Source of the DNA: a virus
Direction: 5' to 3' (one strand)
IMG/VR virus record: IMGVR_UViG_3300005607_000019
Location: 1-45,839 of that record
Length of the DNA stretch: 45,839 nt
Below the pieces are notes generated by a model. That model saw only the letters and a program-made list of their open reading frames with translations, was not told the DNA's origin and did no database searches. Made by a program: the position numbers and the translations under genes. This document shows, piece by piece, positions 9,201 through 16,876 of the stretch (position 1 is the first letter of the stretch; the number at the start of each line of letters is the position of its first letter).

Positions 9201-11447
9201 GGCGAACCACGATCCGGAGCGGACGACGTTTGCGACACGGACGTCAGCGATCTGGCCTTGGAAGTACTCAGTGCTCGGGATCGCCTGGTTGCCGCCGATG
9301 GCCCACCAACCGTTTCCTGAGTAGTCGATGCTGCCAGTCGATGCGAACTGGTAGATCAACACGCCGTTCAGGTAGCACCTGACGGTTGCGCCGTCGTATG
9401 ACATGCCGGCGTGATTCCATGCATTCGCCGTGGCACACGAGGCAGAAGATACGGTCGTTGGCGTTGACGGATTGAGGCCTTGGAGTGAGAACTCCATCTT
9501 GCCGTCACCAGTGCCAGCGAGACCAATGTCAATGGTGCTGAACGGAGAGTTCCAGGTTGCAGTCGTGTTGTAGAACGACTTGACGACGATCTTCTGATGA
9601 TTGGTCGTCGTGATGTTTTCAGGACGGAACCACGCTGAGACTGTGATGCTCGACGTGTTCGGAGTTGGTTGGGTCGCGGTGTTGACAGTGCCGACCCAGT
9701 TGTTGGTCTGACCCGCGGTGTTGGGACCGATCGCGTTGCGAAGCGGACCCACTTGGTTGAAGTGGACGTTGCCCGACGAGGCGGTCAGGTTGCCGATAGC
9801 GCCCGCAGTGCCATAGTTGAAGACGGTCGGACCCACTGTCTCCGTGCACGGCCACCAGAGGTAGTCGTTCTGGTCAGGGAAGACGTAAGAGCCCGTCAGG
9901 GTCGCGATACCCTGGCCCACCGCGACGTTGGTAGGCGTCAGGTAGTCGAAACGCAACCTGCGGTAAGACTCAACGATGGCACGGTTGCCAGTTGACTGCA
10001 GACCGAAAAAGATTGACGGGTTGCCAGAACCCGTGATGGGCAAGGGTGACAGGAACGAGTTGTTTGGGTTCGCGTCACCAGCCGCAAGCAGCTGCATCTG
10101 GTTGATCGACGGCCAGATGTCGTTGCCTGCGACGATGCTACCAGAACCGATGTACCAGGCGAACTGCCTGCCGTTCCGGTTGTACTGCAACATCTGGACG
10201 TTGTAGTTTTCAAAACCCGAGAGGTTGCCGTTGACGTAGTTGGTGCCGTTGATGTTCAGCTGCGGGTTGTACCCGAGCGCGTTGAAGAACCCTTTCTTGA
10301 GGGTAATGTTCTCGGTGGTGGGAGCAAAACCCAGAGTGCCGCTGGCGGTGCCACCCAACATCACACCATAGACGGCGCCGTCGAAGTTGTTGCTGACGGT
10401 GTCTTGGTTGATCCACCACCAGATCCGGACATCGTGATCGGGGAGCGAATACGATGAGAACAGTTTCTGGAACTGGATCGCCAACACCGGCGCAGTGAAG
10501 GTGGCACCGTTGATGTCTGTAGCCGCACCGTTGGTGAACGAGACGCCCGTTCCTGGGATGACCGACGCCAACGAAGCGCTTCCCGGGTTCAACTGTGTGA
10601 ACAGGAAGTTAGCGATGGTGACGGTCGAGTTTCCTGTGAATGTCTGAGAGGTCTGGGCATCAAACGGGATGTCCGCAGCTGTCACCCAGCCAGCGCCCGA
10701 GGCGCTGATCACCTGGTTGATGACTGCCGACGACGCTGTCAGGTTCATCACCATGATGGTGGCGCCCTGCTGCGTGTCCGACAGTGGGTTGATTGATGCT
10801 AGAGATGATCCAGCTCCACATGCCGCGAGGAGGGCGAACGTGTGGGTGCCTGCCGCAAGTCCGGTGACCCTTCCGGATAGTGACGTACCGAAGCCCGCCC
10901 CGTTCGTGACGGTCTCTTCGTACATGCCGAACTGGCCTTGGTCAACACCATCGACTTGGATCTTGGTGTGGACAGTGTTGCCACCGGCAGCGACACCTGC
11001 AGTCTTTGTCCAGATCGCAACGTCAGTGAATGAAGCAGTGACGACTGCTAGCGTTTTGAACGTTGGGATCTGGGCCAGCGTCACGTTCGATGCCAACGAG
11101 GCCGTCAACACTTGCAGCGGTTGTGCTGTTCCCGTAACAACCGTAGTACTTCCGCCGCCGCTACCTGAAGCCGTCGAGGCGATGGTGAGAGTACCACCGG
11201 GACCCGTGTCGGTGAACGTGATGTTCGAACCCGCGACCAGGACTCGCGCGTTGACGTCCTGTGCGTCGGGGGCGAGAAGCAGGTACGAACCGTAGAGGTT
11301 CGCGCCGATGCTGCCCGACGTAGCTCCACCCGATCCGCTCTGTGCCAGCTGCGTGAGCGTCCACCCGGCCGGGTTGCTCTGGTCGTAGAAGACCATGTTG
11401 CTGCCCGACTGGATGATCCGGGTGTATGGGTTGAACTTGACGGTCAT
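6213..11447 (-). CDS. Very long tail fibre protein with LamG-like domain (1744 aa)
   Basis: A 1744-aa Ser/Gly/Thr/Asn-rich beta protein. Residues about 525-755 look like a concanavalin/LamG domain (YLWWPCTETVGPTVFNYG opening, ITVSAWFRPEN, WNHAGMSYDGATVRCYLNGV, GQIADVRVANVVRSGSW). A fibre module with GSLNVKG, GITGSITQ, NPYIIGLGG and TNSLGQIVVSSS follows near residue 860, and the last 100 residues (YKYRAIFAPVFGN, DLYDYSGIINGTPG, ARAWVDPSGSNFV) match the C-terminus of the 906-aa fibre at 14109-16829. Between these lie repeated beta-sandwich stretches. The start overlaps the stop of the upstream gene by 4 nt (ATGA) without a good SD, implying coupled translation. Role: long tail fibre or similar virion appendage binding host glycans; inferred. 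Confidence 0.8.
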   Translation of the reverse strand: MTVKFNPYTRIIQSGSNMVFYDQSNPAGWTLTQLAQSGSGGATSGSIGANLYGSYLLLAPDAQDVNARVLVAGSNITFTDTGPGGTLTIASTASGSGGGSTTVVTGTAQPLQVLTASLASNVTLAQIPTFKTLAVVTASFTDVAIWTKTAGVAAGGNTVHTKIQVDGVDQGQFGMYEETVTNGAGFGTSLSGRVTGLAAGTHTFALLAACGAGSSLASINPLSDTQQGATIMVMNLTASSAVINQVISASGAGWVTAADIPFDAQTSQTFTGNSTVTIANFLFTQLNPGSASLASVIPGTGVSFTNGAATDINGATFTAPVLAIQFQKLFSSYSLPDHDVRIWWWINQDTVSNNFDGAVYGVMLGGTASGTLGFAPTTENITLKKGFFNALGYNPQLNINGTNYVNGNLSGFENYNVQMLQYNRNGRQFAWYIGSGSIVAGNDIWPSINQMQLLAAGDANPNNSFLSPLPITGSGNPSIFFGLQSTGNRAIVESYRRLRFDYLTPTNVAVGQGIATLTGSYVFPDQNDYLWWPCTETVGPTVFNYGTAGAIGNLTASSGNVHFNQVGPLRNAIGPNTAGQTNNWVGTVNTATQPTPNTSSITVSAWFRPENITTTNHQKIVVKSFYNTTATWNSPFSTIDIGLAGTGDGKMEFSLQGLNPSTPTTVSSASCATANAWNHAGMSYDGATVRCYLNGVLIYQFASTGSIDYSGNGWWAIGGNQAIPSTEYFQGQIADVRVANVVRSGSWFAQVWESGRPDATAIVSLILSGVMQISGSGTSNITSGSLSGPNAWVEGGISPWGPSQIRTTSSVAISDGTENVYAGMKGKDIFFYVSGTVGAQEPVANASPAKGVFGGDVVMSGSLNVKGAAGITGSITQMPTGNPYIIGLGGTQILTNSLGQIVVSSSIGGGGSGISGINVENAGAVLPNSPYQTINFQGTGVQTFDVGGVATINIPGVVPGNVPGSFAAYYGYCTGSLLFSGSGSWHNVSEVFGNFTEGPSVNILRNGSTFTVLQTGLYNFQSYFNAIGGTGAGTYIAFRLSGSNGTVLQRTTFATNNQQPAILEGLLQANSGSVFTLQYLVSGSTEQTWTTSDPIGVGIDTQNMRTGHVQWFLIPSGSATVNQYSITASAGNTAFSPANYAMATSSNSFPFDTGTPGYQLVPNTQLTITTTGAPVLIMANANYNAQTNGAQAYFSLNRDGVNLAPGGGLQGAGPLNQSFNANASFAYVDFGAGPGTHTYQLMAEAVVGAGELGAWGVGPTALMAFEMKGANVVTASTTQSQAVPGGNLIGLSASINPRKNPVLVIASSNTSSDAGGNWCWTDVFRNGTSLANGATAGMSVNVGSNTNELMGCCWMVLDQGATVGATNTYIMRATNGAGTNHVNFGNQLSSLILWELTDVNFKYSFTTTQTTPAAAPTYTDVDVQNPTAGLITRGRPVLLIATINSNTSTTTGRTNYTFFRNGGNVTTGSKGLQLVDGEGSTDWNRMPTLFWIDQNPVNNQGFYQYQVMGSNTSGSSFVGQGSYTYLFMYELDPGGTGVVIDGWLDEGNFLFTTSSIQALGNASFGNTTVTQLNQIGSNVNNIFSGSVTILGTLTFQSGSGMAITGSSVSRQFTIPFLSAMVTTPQFSGSKANLGVHKYDGSKFNTNIDPLTYKYRAIFAPVFGNGNAYVDLYDYSGIINGTPGPVSGSVLTASLPSTLTLQEADISNVLSTVTGSGIFLARAWVDPSGSNFVNVGGVELSLEWR

Positions 11448-11758
11448 GTGATCTGTTGAACGATCGTGATGTCGATCAGAGCATGGCCGGTGGGCGGTGC
11501 GCTGTCAGGTGTGGTTGTCACCCAAAACTCGAACTGGTGTGTTGATGGATAGTACCCTCGCATTAGGTAGGAGTGCGTGGTCGATCCTCCACCACCGTTC
11601 CCGTTCCCGTTCCCAGCGGTGTTGGTGAACGTATTCGTTGAGAAAAAACTGGGTGCTCCCGCAGATGAAAGGTACAGGTTCGTAAGGAAAGCACCATTCA
11701 CACCCACTGAAGAGCTGAATACGGTGCCGCTGACGAACGAACCTGTAACGCTGCTCAT
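11444..11758 (-). CDS. Small fibre-associated protein with TGHxLxDI C-terminus
   Basis: A 104-aa protein: Ser/Gly/Val-rich N-terminus, an NGNGNGGGGS linker around residue 52-61, then YLMRGYYPSTHQFEFWVTTT and PTGHALIDITIVQQ. The C-terminal half resembles that of the protein at 1611-2114. It has no clear Shine-Dalgarno; its start lies 3 nt after the upstream stop and its own stop overlaps the start of the 1744-aa fibre gene, so the three are probably translated as a coupled unit. It may be a chaperone, a capping subunit or a small tip protein of the adjacent fibre. I do not recognise a named family. Confidence 0.65.
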   Translation of the reverse strand: MSSVTGSFVSGTVFSSSVGVNGAFLTNLYLSSAGAPSFFSTNTFTNTAGNGNGNGGGGSTTHSYLMRGYYPSTHQFEFWVTTTPDSAPPTGHALIDITIVQQIT

Positions 11759-11761
11759 GTG

Positions 11762-12913
11762 TTAGACTACGGGTGTAGACCCGTTCCAAGGAACCATCAA
11801 CGATCCAAGCTGAGCAAATTGCGGCGTTCCCGATGATGGAAAGGTGCTACCCGCAGGAGCGTTGGACCACCAAAGATCGGTTGCAACTCCATGTCGTCCC
11901 GGGAAGGTTGTTGATGAGTTTGCGGTCAGACCAACTGGCTCGATCAGGTAGTCATTACTGATGCTGTTGGGTTGGGTTCCCAGAGTTGTGATGTAGTGAT
12001 TAGCCCAGTTGTTTCCGTTGGCCGTTGTGTTTGCGACGCCACGTGCCGACATCGCCATGATGAAGCTACCGCTATTGATCAAACCAGAACACCCGTAGAC
12101 TGTTGTTAGGCTACTTCCCACTTGTGGGCGGGCGTTCTGCTTGGACCAGGTTCCATAACCAGCTGTCAGTGGCCCATCAAATGGACCGAACACCGATGAG
12201 TTGAAAATGAAATTTCCTCCTGCGGCATAATACGCCACGATACCCGGCGACCAATCAACGTCGGTTGATTGGCCCACTCCGAAGAAAAACTGGCACAAGC
12301 TTCCATTTGTGATGAAGATCCTGTGGATCAGTGCGTCAGTTGACATCAGGTAATGCAACGTGAAACCGTAGCTTGCACCGCCGCTGTCGAACTGGCCCGC
12401 TGGGACCATGCTGACCGAGTTCACTCCGCTCTTGGGATTCAACACTACTTCATCGGTCGCAGTGGGCCTTGAAGTCGTTGATCCACCCGTGAATCCAGCA
12501 TTTCTCGACAGGATGATGCCGACAAGCGATAGCGCCGGAACACCATCAGAGTTGGGACATGCAATGCAGATCTGGAAGTTGCCGCCCGGATCGATGTGGG
12601 TGTTTTTGAGAACGATCCAACTAAATGCAGTCGAGTTTGCAACGAGAATGCTTGAAGCAGATGTCCAGTGATCGACGCCGTCGCCCACGGTTCCTGCAGT
12701 GTTGCTGTCACATGAGTAGGCGACAGTCCACAAAGAAGATGTGGGTGTAGCGATCGAACCACCCGCAGCATTGGTCCAAGAACCAAACGCGCCAATCAAG
12801 GCTTGTTTGATCAAGAACACCATCTGCTTGTTTGACAGAGTGATCGATGACAAGGCACCCTGGGCGTTGTTGACGTTGAATTGCCATGTCTTTGAGAGAG
12901 TGGGCAGTGTCAT
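11762..12913 (-). CDS. Tail-associated protein, family B copy 2
   Basis: A 383-aa paralogue of the next upstream gene (12921-14093). Shared features are the N-terminus MTLPTLSKTWQFNVN, WTNAAGGSI, WTVAYSCDS, GTVGDGVDHW, SWIVLKNTHIDPGGNFQIC, NAGFTGGSTTSRPTATDEV and the C-terminus with GRHGVATDLWWSN, GSTFPSSGTPQFAQLGSLMV and VPWNGS. No catalytic signature is visible. GAGG is the SD, 5 nt before the ATG. A tandem duplicate in a fibre locus suggests a virion adhesin or decoration protein. Its codons look less GC-rich than those of the flanking fibre genes to the eye, which may reflect separate acquisition. Confidence 0.7.
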   Translation of the reverse strand: MTLPTLSKTWQFNVNNAQGALSSITLSNKQMVFLIKQALIGAFGSWTNAAGGSIATPTSSLWTVAYSCDSNTAGTVGDGVDHWTSASSILVANSTAFSWIVLKNTHIDPGGNFQICIACPNSDGVPALSLVGIILSRNAGFTGGSTTSRPTATDEVVLNPKSGVNSVSMVPAGQFDSGGASYGFTLHYLMSTDALIHRIFITNGSLCQFFFGVGQSTDVDWSPGIVAYYAAGGNFIFNSSVFGPFDGPLTAGYGTWSKQNARPQVGSSLTTVYGCSGLINSGSFIMAMSARGVANTTANGNNWANHYITTLGTQPNSISNDYLIEPVGLTANSSTTFPGRHGVATDLWWSNAPAGSTFPSSGTPQFAQLGSLMVPWNGSTPVV

Positions 12914-12920
12914 CTGGACC

Positions 12921-14093
12921 TCATGTAAGCGGGTTGGTGGTGTTCCATGGGACTACGAAGGAACCGAATTGTGCGTAGTTGTTGGGACCGCCAGGCGGCA
13001 TCGTACTACCCGGCGGCGTTGTACCCATCCATAGATCGGTGACGTATCCTTGTCGACCTAGAAACCCAGTGTCCAGTGACATCAGATCGATCTGTGCAAG
13101 GAGATACTGGTTTGAGATTGCGTTGAGACCGAACTTCTGGGGCATGAATTGACCCTCGAGCGCTTCGGTTGAAAGGTAGCATTTGTACTTTCCACCACCG
13201 GGCGCCAACGCAGTGACCATGTAGGGTTGTTTGCACGCCGTGTAAAGCGCGTCAGAATTTCCGATCGATGTTCCGCTGTTGGTGGTGGGATCACCCATCT
13301 GTGCGCTGGCGTGGATGATGAAGTTTGGCGTCGCCCACGCTGAACTATTTCCGTTAGACAGCTTCTCAAACGCCAGGATGAATGAAACAGCGGATCCACG
13401 TGAAACGATGAGACGATACGATGTTCCATCTGCCGCCGTCAGACAGTGCAACGTGTATCCGCCCGTGAAAAGTCCAGTACCTCCCGGGGTGATTGAGCCA
13501 AAATCGCCAAAGATAGGGCAATACGTGCCGTAAGCAACAAAGTTAGTGTTGACTTGTGTGGTGGCGGTGAAGCCCGAACCGCAGAAGACCTCATCTGTTG
13601 CGGAGGGACGGGTCGTCGTAGTCCCGCCCGTGAATCCAGCAGTCCTGGACACATAGATGGTACACGATCCGTAATCGAACCACTGCGAAACGCCTTGATT
13701 GGTGTCAGACATCCAATCGAACAGGACTTGGAAGTTGCCACCAGAGTCCAGGGTCGTGTTCTTGAGCACGATCCAGGATCGCGCTGTCGTCGTCAGGGAC
13801 GTGACACCCGTCATCTGGCCAGGGTTCATGTCGCTCGTGGACTGCCACCGATCGACTCCATCACCGACTGATCCTGCTGTCGTACCGTTGCACGAATAGC
13901 GAACGGTCCACGGGTTCGCCGGCGTGATAGTGGCACCTGAGGCGTTGGTCCACGTTCCCAAGCTGCCTGTCGCGATCAACATGTTCTTCATGTCGAGCAA
14001 CAGTTGCTTGTTGACGGCCAAGTTGGTGCCCAACGCACCGATGTTGCGGTTGACGTTGAACTGCCAGGTCTTTTCGATGGTGGGTAGCGTCAT
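12921..14093 (-). CDS. Tail-associated protein, family B copy 1
   Basis: A 390-aa protein starting MTLPTIEKTWQFNVNRNIGA. It shares with the downstream copy the WTNASGATI, WTVRYSCNG, GSVGDGVDRW, SWIVLKNTTLDSGGNFQV, TAGFTGGTTTTRPSATDEV, GRQGYVTDLWMG and VVPWN segments; differences concentrate in the middle (about residues 175-290). SD is AAGG. It lies 15 nt after the 906-aa fibre gene. Both members begin with a short TWQ segment that may dock on a common partner while the variable part faces outward; this is inference. Function unknown. Confidence 0.7.
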   Translation of the reverse strand: MTLPTIEKTWQFNVNRNIGALGTNLAVNKQLLLDMKNMLIATGSLGTWTNASGATITPANPWTVRYSCNGTTAGSVGDGVDRWQSTSDMNPGQMTGVTSLTTTARSWIVLKNTTLDSGGNFQVLFDWMSDTNQGVSQWFDYGSCTIYVSRTAGFTGGTTTTRPSATDEVFCGSGFTATTQVNTNFVAYGTYCPIFGDFGSITPGGTGLFTGGYTLHCLTAADGTSYRLIVSRGSAVSFILAFEKLSNGNSSAWATPNFIIHASAQMGDPTTNSGTSIGNSDALYTACKQPYMVTALAPGGGKYKCYLSTEALEGQFMPQKFGLNAISNQYLLAQIDLMSLDTGFLGRQGYVTDLWMGTTPPGSTMPPGGPNNYAQFGSFVVPWNTTNPLT

Positions 14094-14108
14094 GGGAACC
14101 TTGTTGGC

Positions 14109-16829
14109 TTAACCGAACTCTACTTCGATTCGTGCATTCAGGCACGCGACCGACGACGTCGTCGCAAAAGAGCCCGTGGCGATGACGGGTGAGTAACGCC
14201 ACAGTCGGGCCTCGAGCGGTCCCGCTTGGGCTACACCCGACAGCTGTGTCGTCAGATCGACCTCGACGTGTACTGGGCTCAAGCTGGACGCCGACATGAT
14301 CGATCCCGAGATGATCCCTGGGACGCCGTACACGATCCCGCTCGGATCATAGAGGTCGATCGCCGCTGACACCGGAGTCTCAGACGTGTCTAGGATAGCG
14401 CGCCACTTGTACGTCTTGGACCCAGACAAGAACCTCGACAGCAACGTCGGGTTGAAGTAGAGACCTCCCACGACCTGCTTTGTTGCCGCGTCTGCCGCGT
14501 TTGTCGAGGCGTTGCTTGCGTTGGCAACCATCGTGAAGACAGGCAACGTGAACGGGCTAATGAAGACAACGGTGCTACCGGGCCCATTGTCGGTGACAGC
14601 CATGCCCCGGCCAGCGACTATCGTGCGCGCAAGCGGCAACGAACTAGTCGCTGTCGTCAACACGTACGAAGCAGCAGGATCCGCTCCATTGATCGTCGAG
14701 TTCGATGAAGCGCTGAAAGAGCTCAGGATGGGCTCGACTGGATAGCGATCCGTCGATGGGATGTCGTTGATGGGTGGGTTGTTGCCCGAGGCCCACTGCC
14801 AGATCGATGTGAAGTAGAACAGCGGACCGCCGAGCAGCGGCAACGTCACCGGGAATGGTTTCTCGGCATCTGGGCTACTGGTGTAGTGTGTTCCGCCCGT
14901 GTCCCAGATGCTGACATAGTGAGATGTGTTGACGCCGCCTGAGCCGGTGATTGCGTAGGACGACGAGAAGAACGCCGAGTAGATGCCCGGGCCAGGCACT
15001 GCCAACGATGAGGTGGCGAGCAGGATCGAGCCGCTCCACAACGAAGCACGGATCGTCGTCGCGGTGCTCGACCAGTAGAACTTGACGCCAGTGATGAGGC
15101 ACTGGTCAATCGGGTAGAACTCCACACCTGTTGTCAGGCTGCCTGCGTTTGCCAACGGCAGCTGTGTGCCCGACGTCAGGTACCTGACAGGAGAGAAGAT
15201 GACGGAGTTCTGCAGCAGCGTGCTAAGGTTGGTAGTCGATCCTCCGCTGTTGCCCAGGTTGGTGATGACAACCTGGCCCAACGAGTTGGTCACCAGGAGG
15301 ATGCCACTGCCAGCCACCAGGTACGGGTTGTGACCGTCTGAAAGCGTCTGGAGGCTGCCAGACAGTCCACCCTTAGCAACGACGGGTCCCGTGAAGGTGG
15401 TACCCGTGATAGTCGCGACCACGTTGTTGTTGATGCCGATGGTGAACGTGTTGAACGGACCCCCATCGATCATGTTGATGCCCACGCCGGGCGTGATCAG
15501 GCGAGCTTGTTGCAGTGCACTGGTGAGTGCCAACACCAGGTATTGAGCTTGCGCCGGCGCGTTGCCCGCGCTAGTGTTGGGGTTGGTACCACTGATGACC
15601 AGGTTGTTGCCAACCTGAAAGACCGAGACCAACCCTTGGCCAATGAAGTATGACGGGTCGATCGACAACCGCGATGGCGAACCCGCTTGAACGACTACAC
15701 CGACAGAGCCCGTGACACTCCCGCCGCCAGCACCCGAAGAGCTCGAGATGACGAGGTTGTTGCCAACTTGTTGGATGCTGACTCCACCTTGGCCCACGAA
15801 GTAGGTGGGGTCGATCGACAACCGAGCTGGGCTGCCTGAACCGACAAGGACACCCACTGAACCAGTGCTCGTAGTCCCAGTGCTGCCGCTGACGATGAGG
15901 TTGTTGCCAATCTGCGTGATGGAGATGCCACCCTCACCGACGAAGTACGTCGGATCGACTGCCAAACCCATCGTCGAACCCGCGCCACCATCGGATGCGA
16001 TGACGCCACGAGTGCCCGACAGCAGACGCCGGTTGGGCAACGCGGGTTCTGCCTGCGCCGTGACGTAGCTCGCACCGACGGGAGGTGGAGTGGCTCCGTT
16101 GGCGATCCCAGTGATGCGACCGTAAGCATCGGCGGTGACCGTCGCATAGGTGTAGGTCCCTGCACCTGAACCGAGGATCTGGGACAGGTTGAGGGTGACA
16201 GTTCCCTCGGGACCCGTGTCAGTCAATGTCAGGTTCGCTGCCATCTGCAGCGTGCGAGAATTGGGCAACGTGCCATCACCAGCCAACAGCACGTATTCTG
16301 CCAAGGGATTGGCCCCTGAGCCGCCCGAAGAACCCAGACCGGCCACCAAGCGGTACCAGTTGCCGTTCAGGAAGACCAGCGCCAGCGAGGCTGTCGGGTC
16401 GGACAACGTCACCTTGGCCTTTCCATCGATCGTGAACCCAGTCGTTGGGTAGATGTCGATGGGGACGGTGTCGCTGGTCCCGGTCAGGTCCTTGACGAAG
16501 TGAAGTTCGCCCTCGCGAGGTGACTGTGACAGGTACAACGAGATGCGGCCGCTCAGCGGCGTGGTCACCAGGCTGACGCCGATGATGGTATCGTCGGGGC
16601 TGGTCTGGAGGATGCCCTTGTTGGCAAAGGTGACGTCGTAGTTCTTGGCGGCGACGCTGAATCGCCCCATCAACGTCAGGTCAGCAGCGTTGCCATCGAG
16701 GCCGATCTGCACGTCGCCGGGTGCGACGAGGCTCTTGATCTGGCCCGTGCTGTTGTCGCGAACGAAGACGAAGAACGACTGAGTCGCCTGCGAGAGTTCG
16801 CTTGTTCCGGTGGTCTGCTGGCCCGCCAT
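14109..16829 (-). CDS. Tail fibre protein with internal repeats (906 aa)
   Basis: A 906-aa fibre-like protein. The N-terminus (FFVFVRDNSTGQIKSLVAPG, LYLSQSPREGELHFVKDLTG, WYRLVAG) is the kind of attachment region seen in phage fibres. Residues about 270-412 hold three repeats of about 48 aa with the pattern G-V, LSIDPTYFVGQGGVSIQQVG and NNLVIS. Near residue 490 a module with GGLSGSLQTLSDG, NPYLVAGSG and TNSLGQVVITN matches a module in the 1744-aa fibre, and the C-terminal 110 residues (YKWRAILDTSETP, DLYDPSGIVYGVPG) match that fibre's C-terminus. The SD is an AGGGA close to the start. Probably a trimeric tail fibre or connector. Confidence 0.78.
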   Translation of the reverse strand: MAGQQTTGTSELSQATQSFFVFVRDNSTGQIKSLVAPGDVQIGLDGNAADLTLMGRFSVAAKNYDVTFANKGILQTSPDDTIIGVSLVTTPLSGRISLYLSQSPREGELHFVKDLTGTSDTVPIDIYPTTGFTIDGKAKVTLSDPTASLALVFLNGNWYRLVAGLGSSGGSGANPLAEYVLLAGDGTLPNSRTLQMAANLTLTDTGPEGTVTLNLSQILGSGAGTYTYATVTADAYGRITGIANGATPPPVGASYVTAQAEPALPNRRLLSGTRGVIASDGGAGSTMGLAVDPTYFVGEGGISITQIGNNLIVSGSTGTTSTGSVGVLVGSGSPARLSIDPTYFVGQGGVSIQQVGNNLVISSSSGAGGGSVTGSVGVVVQAGSPSRLSIDPSYFIGQGLVSVFQVGNNLVISGTNPNTSAGNAPAQAQYLVLALTSALQQARLITPGVGINMIDGGPFNTFTIGINNNVVATITGTTFTGPVVAKGGLSGSLQTLSDGHNPYLVAGSGILLVTNSLGQVVITNLGNSGGSTTNLSTLLQNSVIFSPVRYLTSGTQLPLANAGSLTTGVEFYPIDQCLITGVKFYWSSTATTIRASLWSGSILLATSSLAVPGPGIYSAFFSSSYAITGSGGVNTSHYVSIWDTGGTHYTSSPDAEKPFPVTLPLLGGPLFYFTSIWQWASGNNPPINDIPSTDRYPVEPILSSFSASSNSTINGADPAASYVLTTATSSLPLARTIVAGRGMAVTDNGPGSTVVFISPFTLPVFTMVANASNASTNAADAATKQVVGGLYFNPTLLSRFLSGSKTYKWRAILDTSETPVSAAIDLYDPSGIVYGVPGIISGSIMSASSLSPVHVEVDLTTQLSGVAQAGPLEARLWRYSPVIATGSFATTSSVACLNARIEVEFG
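15592..16020 (-). repeat. Three tandem ~48-codon fibre repeats
   Basis: Within the 906-aa fibre gene three consecutive units encode DPTYFVGEGGISITQIGNNL, DPTYFVGQGGVSIQQVGNNL and DPSYFIGQGLVSVFQVGNNL, separated by GSVGV-type linkers. The last two are closest to each other at DNA level, which points to internal duplication. Confidence 0.8.
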
Positions 16830-16839
16830 CTGTCCCTGT

Positions 16840-16853
16840 TCCTCAGCCGAGGA
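16840..16853 (-). promoter_or_regulatory. Small hairpin upstream of the 906-aa fibre gene
   Basis: A perfect 5-bp stem with 4-nt loop (TCCTC-AGCC-GAGGA on the + strand) lies in the 47-nt gap before the 14109-16829 gene. On the transcript the stem includes a GAGGA that could act as Shine-Dalgarno, while a second AGGGA lies nearer the start. It may tune translation; no T-run follows, so it is not a typical terminator. Confidence 0.3.
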
Positions 16854-16876
16854 TCAGCTCTAAATTACCCTGTGGG

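Noticed and set aside
2126-16829. Diversity-generating retroelement acting on the adhesins
   Set aside because: No reverse transcriptase, template repeat or C-type-lectin variable region was seen in the window.
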